A stretch of DNA of 64,000 nucleotides. It comes from CAKSQL01 sp045649415. Its GTDB lineage: Bacteria > Bacillota > Clostridia > UBA1381. Location of the stretch: NCBI GenBank assembly GCA_045649415.1, contig JAZRPY010000002.1, forward strand, positions 1 through 64,000. Direction: 5' to 3'. The notes under the pieces were generated by a model. That model did no database searches. It saw only the letters and a list, made by a program, of their open reading frames with translations, and had not been told where the DNA came from. Shown in pieces: positions 32,070 to 41,316 of the stretch. The stretch's first letter is position 1, and each line of letters starts with the position of its first letter. The position numbers and the translations under genes were made by a program.

Positions 32070-33155
32070 ATGAAAAAAATACTATCGATAATCCTCAGCC
32101 TTGTGCTTCTATCAGGCTCGGCTATGGCAAATCGGGAGGCTTCAAAAAGAGTCACCTTCTCAAGCTCCAAGGCTTTACTTGGCAATGTGGTTTTTGGTGG
32201 CTATGATAAGGAAAACAAGTTAATTTATGCTGAGGTTTTAGGTGCTGCCAAGAAAAATAACGAAAACTATACGATTGACATTTCAAACCAAGTTCCTAAA
32301 GCAGTTGAAAGCTTCAAGCTATATATTCCTGAAAGTGAACTGATTATAGATGAGTTTTTGTCGGTTGAGGACATTCCTTTAGAAAACCCCAAAGATGATG
32401 AGGACTACAGTATTAAAAGATATCCCTCTAAAAGTCTTGCAGTAATGGCATTTTTGATGGTGAAATCTGCAACACCTATTGTTACAAACGACTATGACGA
32501 AACAACTAAGCTTGTGGCATACTACCGTGGTAACGAGGTGGAGCTATACATAAGCAATGATATAACTCTCACTGCTCAGCCCACAATTTACTCATCACTT
32601 AACGGTGACTCCCTTGACAAGTTAAAAGAGGGAGATATTATTCTATGCTCTGCAACCCTGAGTGGCAAGATTAGAAAAGTCAACCTTGTGTATCGTCCTT
32701 CTGCTGATGATATTGTTCTTGATGCTACCGATTATGGCGTGAATTTTGAGAATTTGTTCTCACAAGCCTCAATTGTGGACGGATTAAACCCTATCCCTAT
32801 TGCAACCTATGGCGGCAACAACAATCAGTCTCAGCAATACGCCTTTGGTATGATTCGTGAGGTTAATGAAAAATATATATCCCTGTGCAATAAACAAGGA
32901 ATATATAATAACGATATTATAGTTGACATTTCCCCCGACACACTTGTGTATATCTGCGATATGTCAAAAAGAAGGGATAAGTCAGAAATTGCCACAATTT
33001 ATGATATATTCCCCTCCGAGTTTGACACCTCTCTTCTGGATAGTGACAACAATGTCCTTTCCTGGAGCAATGACACAGTCCATAACTACGCCCTGGTGAG
33101 AATGTACGAGGGTAAGGCATTAGATATTGCATTATATGTAAACTATAATCTGTAA
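32070..33155 (+). CDS. Secreted protein of unknown function, 361 aa
   Basis: A Sec signal peptide is evident (MKKILSIILSLVLLSGSAMA, cleavage after AMA). The mature part looks beta-rich with repeated LIYAEVLG- and VELYISND-like strands. I see no catalytic motif, SLH domain or sorting signal. It resembles uncharacterised Clostridial secreted proteins. It ends the long plus-strand series before a bidirectional terminator. Confidence 0.75.
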   Translation: MKKILSIILSLVLLSGSAMANREASKRVTFSSSKALLGNVVFGGYDKENKLIYAEVLGAAKKNNENYTIDISNQVPKAVESFKLYIPESELIIDEFLSVEDIPLENPKDDEDYSIKRYPSKSLAVMAFLMVKSATPIVTNDYDETTKLVAYYRGNEVELYISNDITLTAQPTIYSSLNGDSLDKLKEGDIILCSATLSGKIRKVNLVYRPSADDIVLDATDYGVNFENLFSQASIVDGLNPIPIATYGGNNNQSQQYAFGMIREVNEKYISLCNKQGIYNNDIIVDISPDTLVYICDMSKRRDKSEIATIYDIFPSEFDTSLLDSDNNVLSWSNDTVHNYALVRMYEGKALDIALYVNYNL

Positions 33156-33202
33156 ATACTGATAATTAACGACCCATATAATTTAGTGGTTTTCATTACA
33201 AA

Positions 33203-33238
33203 AAAAAAGATGTGTGATAATTCACACATCTTTTTTTA
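33203..33238. terminator. Bidirectional terminator
   Basis: GATGTGTGA, loop TAAT, TCACACATC is flanked by an A-run on the left and a T-run on the right. It serves the secreted-protein series on + and ilvE on -. Confidence 0.88.
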
Positions 33239-33244
33239 TGCTTC

Positions 33245-34312
33245 TTAGCAAACTTTAACTGTCCAACCATACTTATCCTCAAGCTTTCCACATTGGATGC
33301 CTGTGATAGTATCATATAGCATTTGTGAAATTTTGCCTATACCACCGTCTGCAACAGTGATTTTCTTCCCATTCCACTCAAATGTACCAATTGGAGAGAT
33401 AACTGCAGCAGTACCTGTACCAAAGGCTTCCTTTAATTCACCCTTGTCGTGAGCTTCATAAAGCTCCTGAACTGAAATTCTTCTCTCTGTTACCTTATAG
33501 CCAAGATTTCTCAAAAGCTCGATTGTTGACATTCTTGTTATACCCGACAAAATGCTTCCCGACAATTCAGGAGTCACAATTTCGTCACCGATCACAAAGA
33601 ACACATTCATTGTGCCAACCTCTTCGATATACTTTCTTTCAATACCATCAAGCCACAAAACCTGAGTATAGCCATTTTTTGCTGCCTCGTCCTGAGCCTT
33701 TAGAGATGCTGCATAGTTACCTGCAGTTTTGGTAAAACCCATACCACCCTTTACTGCACGAACATACTTCTGCTCAACGAAAATGTCAACAGGGTTCAAG
33801 CCATTAGGATAATATGCACCAACAGGTGATAAAATAACAACAAACATTAAGTGATGTGCAGGATGAACGCCAACATGTGGGTCAACTGCAAAAATAAATG
33901 GTCTTATGTATAAGGATGTTCCATCTGCAGTAGGAATCCAATCTGCATCAATCTCAACCAACTTCTTAATTGCATCAACACAGAAGGCTTCGTCAATCAA
34001 GGGGATACACAATCTCTCATTTGAAACATTAAGACGAGCCATATTCTTCTCGGGTCTGAATAATTGAACACCACCATCTGGAGTTTTATATGCCTTCATA
34101 CCCTCAAAAACCTCTTGTCCATAGTGCAGACACATTGCTGCAGGGTCCAAAGGAATTGGTCCGTATGGCACAATTCTTGGGTTGTTCCAGCCTTCACCCT
34201 CATCATAGTTCATAATGAACATATGGTCTGTGTAATAATTACCGAAGCCAAGCTTTGATTGGTCTTGTGGCTTTTGCTTCGGTTGAGTTGTTTTAGTGAT
34301 TGATATTTCCAT
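33245..34312 (-). CDS. ilvE: Branched-chain amino acid aminotransferase, 355 aa
   Basis: PLP enzyme of the BCAT2 type for leucine, isoleucine and valine. GQEVFEGMKAYKTPDG, RPEKNMARLN, the PLP lysine region GFTKTAGNYAAS, WLDGIERKYIEEVGTMNVFF and SGITR are all present. Full length. It stands alone with a strong promoter (34399-34427) in a region of duplicated -10-like sequence. Confidence 0.96.
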   Translation of the reverse strand: MEISITKTTQPKQKPQDQSKLGFGNYYTDHMFIMNYDEGEGWNNPRIVPYGPIPLDPAAMCLHYGQEVFEGMKAYKTPDGGVQLFRPEKNMARLNVSNERLCIPLIDEAFCVDAIKKLVEIDADWIPTADGTSLYIRPFIFAVDPHVGVHPAHHLMFVVILSPVGAYYPNGLNPVDIFVEQKYVRAVKGGMGFTKTAGNYAASLKAQDEAAKNGYTQVLWLDGIERKYIEEVGTMNVFFVIGDEIVTPELSGSILSGITRMSTIELLRNLGYKVTERRISVQELYEAHDKGELKEAFGTGTAAVISPIGTFEWNGKKITVADGGIGKISQMLYDTITGIQCGKLEDKYGWTVKVC

Positions 34313-34373
34313 ATCCTTTTTACCTCCATTTTTATATTTGGCGAAAATTCGCTATTTAACACTCTGATCATAA

Positions 34374-34427
34374 TATCAAATATTATGACAACACACCAAT
34401 TATATCAAATATTATCTGTTGTGTCAA
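34374..34427 (-). promoter_or_regulatory. ilvE promoter with duplicated core
   Basis: On the minus strand TTGACA, 17 bp, TATAAT occupies 34427-34399. The sequence ATATCAAATATTAT covering the spacer/-10 occurs again about 28 bp downstream (34374-34387), so the site is tandemly duplicated; the downstream copy could be a binding site. Confidence 0.7.
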
Positions 34428-34449
34428 GATTTGGGCTCGTTTTCATATG

Positions 34450-34480
34450 AAAAAAATAGTGGCTGATACCACTATTTTTT
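34450..34480 (-). terminator. Terminator overlapping the HAD gene stop
   Basis: AAAAAATAGTGG and CCACTATTTTTT form a 12-bp stem with T-runs on both strands, overlapping the stop codon at 34472. Confidence 0.8.
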
Positions 34481-35044
34481 ATATTCATTCCATAAAATAA
34501 GCTTGTCCCCTGCTACTATGTAGCTTTCATCTGATATTTTTGCAAGGGGCGTATCGGACAGGGAGTCGGAGTAAAAACAATTGATTTTTTTATCCTCACC
34601 AAAGGCTTCGTAAAACCTTTTAACCTTTTCCTCACCCCAACAATTTTCACCATCATATTTACCTGTTTTTTTATCCACTCTTGATGCATAAAGATAATTT
34701 ATCCCAAGCCTATTGCATATAGGCTTTAACAAAAATTCAGGGGACGCAGAAATAACCACATCATCCTCTTTCTTTATCCTCAGGTAAAAATCCTTTATCT
34801 TGTCCTGATTTATGTCCCAAAAGCTCTCAAGCTCACTATCTATATCCTTTATGACTTTTAAAAATTTATAGAAATTTTCCTTAAACTGAGTTTTATTATA
34901 TATTCCCAATCCCCACAATATAGCCGACCAGATAAGTATTGGTGCATATAAAACAACAGAGGGATGTCTTTTTAAAGTGAAAAAGTAAAAGTCAACTGTA
35001 CTGTCATCCTTATATATGGTTTTATCAAAATCAAACACATTCAT
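34472..35044 (-). CDS. HAD-IB family phosphatase, 190 aa
   Basis: Motif I is DFDKTIYKDDS (residues 4-14), motif II is SASPEFL and motif III is YSDSLSDTPL. The IB subfamily includes phosphoserine phosphatase-like and lipid phosphatase enzymes. Being the last gene of a plsY-gpsA transcript, a role in phospholipid phosphate removal is possible, but that is inference. It follows gpsA without a gap. Confidence 0.88.
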   Translation of the reverse strand: MNVFDFDKTIYKDDSTVDFYFFTLKRHPSVVLYAPILIWSAILWGLGIYNKTQFKENFYKFLKVIKDIDSELESFWDINQDKIKDFYLRIKKEDDVVISASPEFLLKPICNRLGINYLYASRVDKKTGKYDGENCWGEEKVKRFYEAFGEDKKINCFYSDSLSDTPLAKISDESYIVAGDKLILWNEYKK

Positions 35045-36037
35045 TTATATACCCTCACTTGTTTTACTGCGAGTCATTAGTGAGAAAACTGCCTCTTTTG
35101 CATTTTTATTATAATATAAAATGTTATTTGCTTCCTCAACTATAGGCATAACAACATCATATTTTTTACTTAATTCATAAGCCACCCTTGCAGTGTTAAC
35201 ACCCTCAACCACCATATGAATTTCTTCAAGGGTTTCATCTAAGCTTTTACCCTGTCCCAACAAAATTCCTGCACGCCTGTTTCGGCTATGCATACTTGTG
35301 CAGGTAACAATTAAATCTCCCATACCTGTAAGGCCTGCAAAGGTTTCCTGCTTCGCTCCCATTTTAACTCCAAGCCTTGTGATTTCTGCAAGACCTCTTG
35401 TTATAAGTGCAGCTTTGGTATTATCACCATAGCCAAGTCCATCGGATATTCCTGCACACAATGCAATCACATTTTTAAGTGCAGCTCCAAGCTCCACTCC
35501 AACAATGTCATCACCTGTATAGACTCTGAAATTACCGTCCATAAATATATCCTGAATTTTTAAAGCCACCTCTGCACTCTCAGCAGCCACCACATTGGTG
35601 GTGGGCAAGCCTCTGCTTACCTCCTCGGCGTGAGATGGGCCACTCATAACTGCAACCTGTGCCTGAGGAATTTCCTCCTTGATAACCTGAGAAAGCCTGA
35701 GAAGTGTTCCCTCCTCAAGTCCTTTGGATAAGTTCACTATCTGTTGGCCCTCTACCACTACCTTTGATAACTCCCTTGCAGTAGTTCTTGTTGCAGGACT
35801 TGGCACAACTGTTACAATAAGCTCCGAATCCTTTACTGCCTCTTCCATATTATGAGTACAAATTATATTATCAGGAAATTTTACTCCAGGCAAAAATTCC
35901 TTGTTTTCTCTATCCCTATTTAGTCGGTCAGTTTCTTCCTGTTGCCAGCTCCACAGATATACCTGGTGGTTATGTTTTGCAAGTAAGATGGCTACTGCAG
36001 TTCCCCAACTTCCCGAGCCTATAACTGAAACCTTCAA
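35045..36037 (-). CDS. gpsA: Glycerol-3-phosphate dehydrogenase [NAD(P)+], 330 aa
   Basis: It makes sn-glycerol-3-phosphate for phospholipids. The Rossmann start VIGSGSWGTAVAILLAKH, GVELGAALKNVIALCAGISDGLGYGDNTKAALITRGLAEI with the catalytic lysine, and GLTGMGDLIVTCTS are diagnostic. It is 1 bp from plsY; the two supply and use glycerol-3-phosphate. Confidence 0.97.
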   Translation of the reverse strand: MKVSVIGSGSWGTAVAILLAKHNHQVYLWSWQQEETDRLNRDRENKEFLPGVKFPDNIICTHNMEEAVKDSELIVTVVPSPATRTTARELSKVVVEGQQIVNLSKGLEEGTLLRLSQVIKEEIPQAQVAVMSGPSHAEEVSRGLPTTNVVAAESAEVALKIQDIFMDGNFRVYTGDDIVGVELGAALKNVIALCAGISDGLGYGDNTKAALITRGLAEITRLGVKMGAKQETFAGLTGMGDLIVTCTSMHSRNRRAGILLGQGKSLDETLEEIHMVVEGVNTARVAYELSKKYDVVMPIVEEANNILYYNKNAKEAVFSLMTRSKTSEGI

Positions 36038-36038
36038 T

Positions 36039-36719
36039 TTATCTTACCTCCTGCTTCTTTGAGAATAGTTTATTTTCTGTACCATTCATCAATCTTTTAA
36101 TATTAGTTTGATGCTTCCATACTGCAAGCAACCCAAGAATAACTGCTGACAGTACATACACCCAATTGATGCTATTCTTTCCTGCCATAAAGGCTAAAAC
36201 TGCCACAGGGTAGATAATCGCACCAATAACCGAGCCTAAAGACACATATCTTGAAACTGCCATTATCAATATTGCCACAACTGCAACAATCAAGCCAATT
36301 TTCCAGTCAAGCATAAGCATAACTCCAAGACTTGTGGCAATTCCCTTGCCACCCTTAAATTTGAAAAAGACAGGAAAATCGTGTCCCAACACAACAAAAA
36401 CTGCGCCTATATACCTTAGATTGCCATATAGGATATTTGCCTCAAAAAAGCTATTTCCAACATACAGATTTTTTCTTACCATATAGTCTGCAAATACGCC
36501 TATACCTACTGCGATAACTCCTTTTAAAACATCGCACAACAAAGTGATAATCCCTGCTTTTTTTCCGTGTACTCTAAGCATATTGGTTGCTCCTGCATTG
36601 CCTGAGCCTGAATTTCTTATGTCCTCACCACTAATTTTTTTAGAAATTATAACCGAGCTTGAAATGCTTCCTATAAGATATGCAATTATTATAATAAGAT
36701 ATGCTGTCAGATATAACAT
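36039..36719 (-). CDS. plsY: Glycerol-3-phosphate acyltransferase PlsY, 226 aa
   Basis: Membrane acyltransferase using acyl phosphate. The three conserved motifs are visible: IGSISSSVIISK with NSGSGNAGATNMLR, FKGGKGIATSLGVM, and the C-terminal KHQTNIKRLMNGTE. Five to six membrane helices are present. It lies between der and gpsA, a common Firmicute order. Confidence 0.96.
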   Translation of the reverse strand: MLYLTAYLIIIIAYLIGSISSSVIISKKISGEDIRNSGSGNAGATNMLRVHGKKAGIITLLCDVLKGVIAVGIGVFADYMVRKNLYVGNSFFEANILYGNLRYIGAVFVVLGHDFPVFFKFKGGKGIATSLGVMLMLDWKIGLIVAVVAILIMAVSRYVSLGSVIGAIIYPVAVLAFMAGKNSINWVYVLSAVILGLLAVWKHQTNIKRLMNGTENKLFSKKQEVR

Positions 36720-36724
36720 ATTCT

Positions 36725-38047
36725 TTACTCCTTTTTATTTTTCTCCCTTATGATGAAGTGCAGAGGTGTTCCCTCAAAGCCGAACGCCTCACGGAACTGA
36801 TTTTCAATAAATCTTAAATATGAGTAATGAAAAAGCTCCTCAGAATTTGCGAATAAAACAAAGGTGGGTGGTGCAATTGAGGCTTGAGTTCCATAATAAA
36901 TTTTCAATCTCTTTCCCTTATCTGATGGTGGTTGTTGCTTTAAAATTGCCTCATTTAAAATGTCGTTTAACATTCCCGTTGTTATTCTGCGTTTATGTTG
37001 CTGATTAACAAGCTTGATTTCACCCAACAGATTATCAACTCTCTGCCCTGTCTTTGCAGATATGAATATGATCTTTGCATAGGACATAAATGCAAAGGTT
37101 TCCTCAACTCGCTTTTTAAACTCGTTCATGGTTTTTGAGTCCTTTTCAATTGAGTCCCATTTATTTACTGCAATAATGCACGCCTTACCCTGTTCATGAG
37201 CATAGCCTGCAATTTTTGTGTCCTGCTCGGTCATTCCCTCGTTGGCATCAATCATAATAACGCACACATCACTTCTGTCGATAGCTGCAAGAGAACGAAC
37301 AACGCTATATCTTTCCACTACCTCGTCAATTTTGCCACGCTTTCTCAAACCTGCAGTATCTATAAATAAGAACTTGTCCTCACCATTTTGATAGTGTGAG
37401 TCTATTGCATCTCTTGTTGTGCCTGCAACATTGGACACAATAACTCTGTTCTCACCCAAAATTTTATTTATCAGGGATGACTTTCCTGCATTTGGTCTGC
37501 CAATAACTGCAACCTTGATTTCATCCTCATCCTCGGTGGTGTCGGCATTTTCGGGGAAGTTCTTGCAGACCTCCTCCAACAAATCCCCCACTCCAAGTCC
37601 GTGAGTTGACGAAACTGCTATGGGCTCACCCAAACCCAAGTTATAGAATTCATAAAATTCCATAGGTGGCTCACCTATACTATCCACCTTATTCACTGCA
37701 AGAACAATCTTTTTCCTTGCCTTTAAAAGCATTGCTGCAACATCCTGATCGGTGGCAGTTAATCCATCCTTAACATTCACCATTAAGATTACAACATCTG
37801 CCATTTCAATTGCAAGCTCTGCCTGACGACGCATCTGAACAAGAATTTCGTCCTTTCCTGCAGGCTCAATACCACCTGTATCTACAAGGGTAAAGGATTT
37901 ATCAAGCCATGTGGCGTCTGCATAAATTCTGTCACGGGTAACTCCGGGGGTATCCTCCACTATACTTATTCTCTGTCCTGATATTTTATTAAAAAGTGAT
38001 GATTTTCCAACATTTGGTCTGCCCACTATTGCCACTAATGGCTTCAT
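36725..38047 (-). CDS. der: Ribosome-associated GTPase Der (EngA), 440 aa
   Basis: Tandem G domains: first GRPNVGKSSLFN with DTPGVTRDR, NKVD; second GRPNAGKSSLIN with VAGTTRDAID, NKWD; then the KH-like C-terminal domain ending FEGTPLHFIIREK. It is required for 50S assembly. ATG 38047 is preferred (AAAGGA 9 nt upstream); ATGs at 38053 and 38056 are possible. Confidence 0.97.
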   Translation of the reverse strand: MKPLVAIVGRPNVGKSSLFNKISGQRISIVEDTPGVTRDRIYADATWLDKSFTLVDTGGIEPAGKDEILVQMRRQAELAIEMADVVILMVNVKDGLTATDQDVAAMLLKARKKIVLAVNKVDSIGEPPMEFYEFYNLGLGEPIAVSSTHGLGVGDLLEEVCKNFPENADTTEDEDEIKVAVIGRPNAGKSSLINKILGENRVIVSNVAGTTRDAIDSHYQNGEDKFLFIDTAGLRKRGKIDEVVERYSVVRSLAAIDRSDVCVIMIDANEGMTEQDTKIAGYAHEQGKACIIAVNKWDSIEKDSKTMNEFKKRVEETFAFMSYAKIIFISAKTGQRVDNLLGEIKLVNQQHKRRITTGMLNDILNEAILKQQPPSDKGKRLKIYYGTQASIAPPTFVLFANSEELFHYSYLRFIENQFREAFGFEGTPLHFIIREKNKKE

Positions 38048-38071
38048 TTTCATCATTCCTTTCCTCAAATC

Positions 38072-39409
38072 TTATAAAAGCTCTTCTCCCAATATTGTTT
38101 CCAAAAGCTCGTATCCATCATTATTTATCGGGATTATCTCACTGTTAAGCTCCTTTTTTGCATCCTCTAAGGTGACATTATCAAGGAAAATATCCTCTCC
38201 GTCACGGAGCATCACCGAGGGAATTGTTATAAAATCAACTTTTGGCTTATCCCTCATTTGAGCTATTAAATCATTTCCACACACAAGTCCTGCAACACTT
38301 ACTCCCCCACCAAAAAATTTATTCTTTATGGGGTAAACATTGATTTTTACACCGTCACACTTATCCATAATCCTGTCTGCAATGGATTTGATAAATGGAT
38401 ATGCAAGCTCACCTGTTGCCATAGCAATGCTTCTGCTTCTTACCTTGTCTTTCACAAGCTTCAATGCCGACTCAAATTCCTCCTCTAAGGAAGCAATCAG
38501 TCCCACTCCGTTTTCTATCTGTGGGAAGGCCTCATATTCCTCTGCATCGGGAATTTTTCTTCCAGCCATTAAATAGAACTCGTCTGCTATATACACCATT
38601 TTTGTTCCATGCTTTTTATAGATTTTCCTCTGCCATTCCTCCACCTGTTCAATTACCTTTTCAGCCATATCCCTATTATATGAAGTGATATTGCAAAGAC
38701 CTTCTCTGTACCTTGTGAGTCCCACAGGGACAACGGACAGGCTAAGTACATTGGGCATAAGCTTTTCCAAATCCGAAATCGTTCTGTCAAGCTCAGCTTT
38801 ATCGTTATAGTCGGGGCAGAGAACTATCTGGCAATTCATATATAAATCTGCACTCTTAAACTTTTTCATAATATCATAAATTTTTCCCGCAAATCTGTTG
38901 TTGAGCATTTTTTCTCTCAACTCAGGATTGGTTGTGTGAACGGATATGTTGATGGGTGATATTCTCATTTTAATCATCCGTTGAATTTCCTCATCCTTCA
39001 TATTTGTCAGGGTTACATAGTTCCCCTGAAGGAAAGACAATCTCGTGTCGTCATCCTTAAAATAGACTGTTTCTCTCATACCCTTCGGGAGTTGGTCAAT
39101 AAAGCAGAAAATACATTTGTTGGAACAGCTTTTTGCCTCAGCAATAATTCCCGATTTGAATTCTATACCCAAATCCTCATAGTCATTTTCGATATAGACT
39201 ATTTCAATACTCCCATTTTTCTTTTTTACCTTAAGCTCTACTTCGCTTTCCGATATCAGATATCTATATTCAAGTATATCATAAAACTCATTATCGTTTA
39301 TTAAAAGTATTTCATCACCTGAAGAGAGTCCTGCTTCCTCTGCCAATGAGCCTGGTTCAACATATTCAATTGTGGTATCAGGCTTCCTCACAAGACAACA
39401 CTCTCCCAT
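38072..39409 (-). CDS. DUF512 radical-SAM/PDZ protein, 445 aa
   Basis: An N-terminal PDZ-like domain (EPGSLAEEAGLSSGDEILLIND) is followed by a radical-SAM-like core with the cysteine motif CSNKCIFCFIDQ near residue 95 and the characteristic KGMRETVYFKDDDTRLSFLQGNYVTLTN block, then a DUF512 domain. The function is unknown; it typically lies just upstream of der, as here (24 bp from the chosen der start). Confidence 0.92.
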   Translation of the reverse strand: MGECCLVRKPDTTIEYVEPGSLAEEAGLSSGDEILLINDNEFYDILEYRYLISESEVELKVKKKNGSIEIVYIENDYEDLGIEFKSGIIAEAKSCSNKCIFCFIDQLPKGMRETVYFKDDDTRLSFLQGNYVTLTNMKDEEIQRMIKMRISPINISVHTTNPELREKMLNNRFAGKIYDIMKKFKSADLYMNCQIVLCPDYNDKAELDRTISDLEKLMPNVLSLSVVPVGLTRYREGLCNITSYNRDMAEKVIEQVEEWQRKIYKKHGTKMVYIADEFYLMAGRKIPDAEEYEAFPQIENGVGLIASLEEEFESALKLVKDKVRSRSIAMATGELAYPFIKSIADRIMDKCDGVKINVYPIKNKFFGGGVSVAGLVCGNDLIAQMRDKPKVDFITIPSVMLRDGEDIFLDNVTLEDAKKELNSEIIPINNDGYELLETILGEELL

Positions 39410-39506
39410 ATTATTTCATATAGATTAGTATATCATAAAACATTTAAATTTACAACAATTTTTTCCTGTTTTAGAGTATTCTCTTACTTGAATTAGCAAT
39501 CTTTCA

Positions 39507-39535
39507 TTGACAAAAAGTATCATAAATTATATAAT
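39507..39535 (+). promoter_or_regulatory. Promoter of the ABC exporter gene
   Basis: TTGACA (39507-39512), 17 bp, TATAAT (39530-39535). The ATG is at 39569. Confidence 0.8.
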
Positions 39536-39568
39536 GATAGTAAATAAACTTAAGAATAGGTTGATTTT

Positions 39569-41221
39569 ATGAACAAAAAAGCATCGAAATGGATATATGA
39601 GCACGGAAAAGGAAGCTATCTAATAATCGGGATAATGACAATTCTGACCTCCTTGCTTGCTCTTATCTCCTTAAAATTTGTTGGACTTTCCAGAAAATTG
39701 ATTGATATTGCAACAGGTATTGAGGATGGGATTTTATCCCATACCATAGGCTTTTTATTGTCTATGCTTTTATTACAGCTTATAATTCAGGTGATAGTGA
39801 ACTTTTTAAATGTCCACGCCTCATCAAGAATGGAAATTGCAATGAAAAGGCACTTGTTTAAAACCATTATGCAAAAAGACTACCTTGCAATCACAAAGTA
39901 CCATTCGGGAGAGCTTTTGAACAGGCTCAACAGCGATATATCGGTGATTGTTAGTGGGATTATAACTATAGTCCCCTCTCTTGCATTATTCCTTACCTCA
40001 ATCATTGGTGGCTTTATCTATCTTTATACTATTGACAGAGCTCTTGCACTGATTATATTGGCAATCGGTCCTTTTGTGGCAATAGGTGCGAGAATTTATA
40101 GCACAAAATATAAGGCACTCCACAAGGAATGTCAGGAGGCAAACGGAAAAACAAGCTCCTTTATGTTGGAAATTATTCAGAATTTATTGGTTGTTAAGTC
40201 CTTTAACAACGAAAAAACTGTGGTTGACCATAGCGAATCACTGCAGAACAGGAGCTATAAGCTGAGAGTGAAAAGGGCGAAAATTTCTATTATTGCTCAT
40301 GTTGGTCTATTCCTGATTTTTAATGCAGGCTACTATTTCGCAGTTGCCTATGGAGCATTGAAAATTTCACAGAATACAATGAATTATGGTGAATTTATAG
40401 CAATAATTCAGTTGGTTAACCAGATACAAACGCCATTTAAAAACATTTCCTCACTTATTCCTCAAGCCTTTTCAGTTATTGCATCGGCAGAGAGAATTCT
40501 TGAGCTTGAAAGCACCGAGGATGAAAATATTAAAGATGAAATCACAGATGTTGATAGCTTATATTCCCGATTATCGGAAATTGTTTTTGACAATGTGGAA
40601 TTTAAATATAATAAAGCATCGGTAGTATCGGGAATTGATATGTCATTTAAAAAGGGAGAATGTGTGGCAATTGGTGGTGAATCAGGAATTGGAAAAACTA
40701 CTGCACTAAAGCTGTTACTTGGCATTTTTGAGCCTTCTTTAGGAAGTATTTATATCAAAACTGAAGATGGCAAGAAAATCCCTGTTAATAATAGTACAAG
40801 GCCTATGTTCTCATATGTGCCTCAGGGAAACCTTGTTTTGTCGGGAACTATAAGAGAAAATATCACCTTTGCAAACGAAAATGCAACTGATGAGGAAATC
40901 ATCTCGGCACTTAAAATTGCTCAATTGTGGGAGTTTGTGGAGAGACTTGAAAATGGTCTTGATACATATATAGGCGAAAAGGGCTTGGGGCTCTCCGAAG
41001 GACAAGCACAAAGACTTTCCATTGCAAGAGCTATTTTATATGATGCACCTGTGTTGCTCCTCGACGAATGTACCTCGGCACTTGATAGTGAAACTGAGAA
41101 AAAGCTATTAAATTCAATTAAGAGTATGACTAATAAAACCTGTTTGATTATATCTCACAAGCAAGCTGCCTTTGATATATGCGACCATGTGGAATATGTG
41201 AAAAAAACAGAGGACAATTAA
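39569..41221 (+). CDS. ABC transporter, fused permease and ATPase, 550 aa
   Basis: Type I exporter half: six membrane helices over residues 1-300, then an ATPase with Walker A GGESGIGKTT (about 364), signature LSEGQAQR (about 470; LSGGQ with a Glu), Walker B VLLLDECTSALD and H-loop ISHK. The substrate is unknown (lipid, drug or peptide). No partner subunit is adjacent, so it would work as a homodimer or with a distant partner. It is a single-gene unit. Confidence 0.93.
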   Translation: MNKKASKWIYEHGKGSYLIIGIMTILTSLLALISLKFVGLSRKLIDIATGIEDGILSHTIGFLLSMLLLQLIIQVIVNFLNVHASSRMEIAMKRHLFKTIMQKDYLAITKYHSGELLNRLNSDISVIVSGIITIVPSLALFLTSIIGGFIYLYTIDRALALIILAIGPFVAIGARIYSTKYKALHKECQEANGKTSSFMLEIIQNLLVVKSFNNEKTVVDHSESLQNRSYKLRVKRAKISIIAHVGLFLIFNAGYYFAVAYGALKISQNTMNYGEFIAIIQLVNQIQTPFKNISSLIPQAFSVIASAERILELESTEDENIKDEITDVDSLYSRLSEIVFDNVEFKYNKASVVSGIDMSFKKGECVAIGGESGIGKTTALKLLLGIFEPSLGSIYIKTEDGKKIPVNNSTRPMFSYVPQGNLVLSGTIRENITFANENATDEEIISALKIAQLWEFVERLENGLDTYIGEKGLGLSEGQAQRLSIARAILYDAPVLLLDECTSALDSETEKKLLNSIKSMTNKTCLIISHKQAAFDICDHVEYVKKTEDN

Positions 41222-41230
41222 AAGTATTAG

Positions 41231-41263
41231 AAATGGTATGGCATTATGCCATACCATTTTTCT
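41231..41263 (+). terminator. Terminator of the ABC exporter gene
   Basis: A perfect 14-bp stem AAATGGTATGGCAT/ATGCCATACCATTT with a single-base loop is followed by TTC and T-rich sequence. Confidence 0.85.
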
Positions 41264-41275
41264 TTTGCATACTAA

Positions 41276-41311
41276 AAGGACTGTGGTTTAATTACCACAG
41301 CCCTTTTTTAA
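41276..41311 (-). terminator. Terminator of the oxidoreductase gene
   Basis: On the minus strand GGGCTGTGGT, loop AATTAA, ACCACAGTCC is followed by TTTTAG. Confidence 0.75.
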
Positions 41312-41316
41312 GCTTA

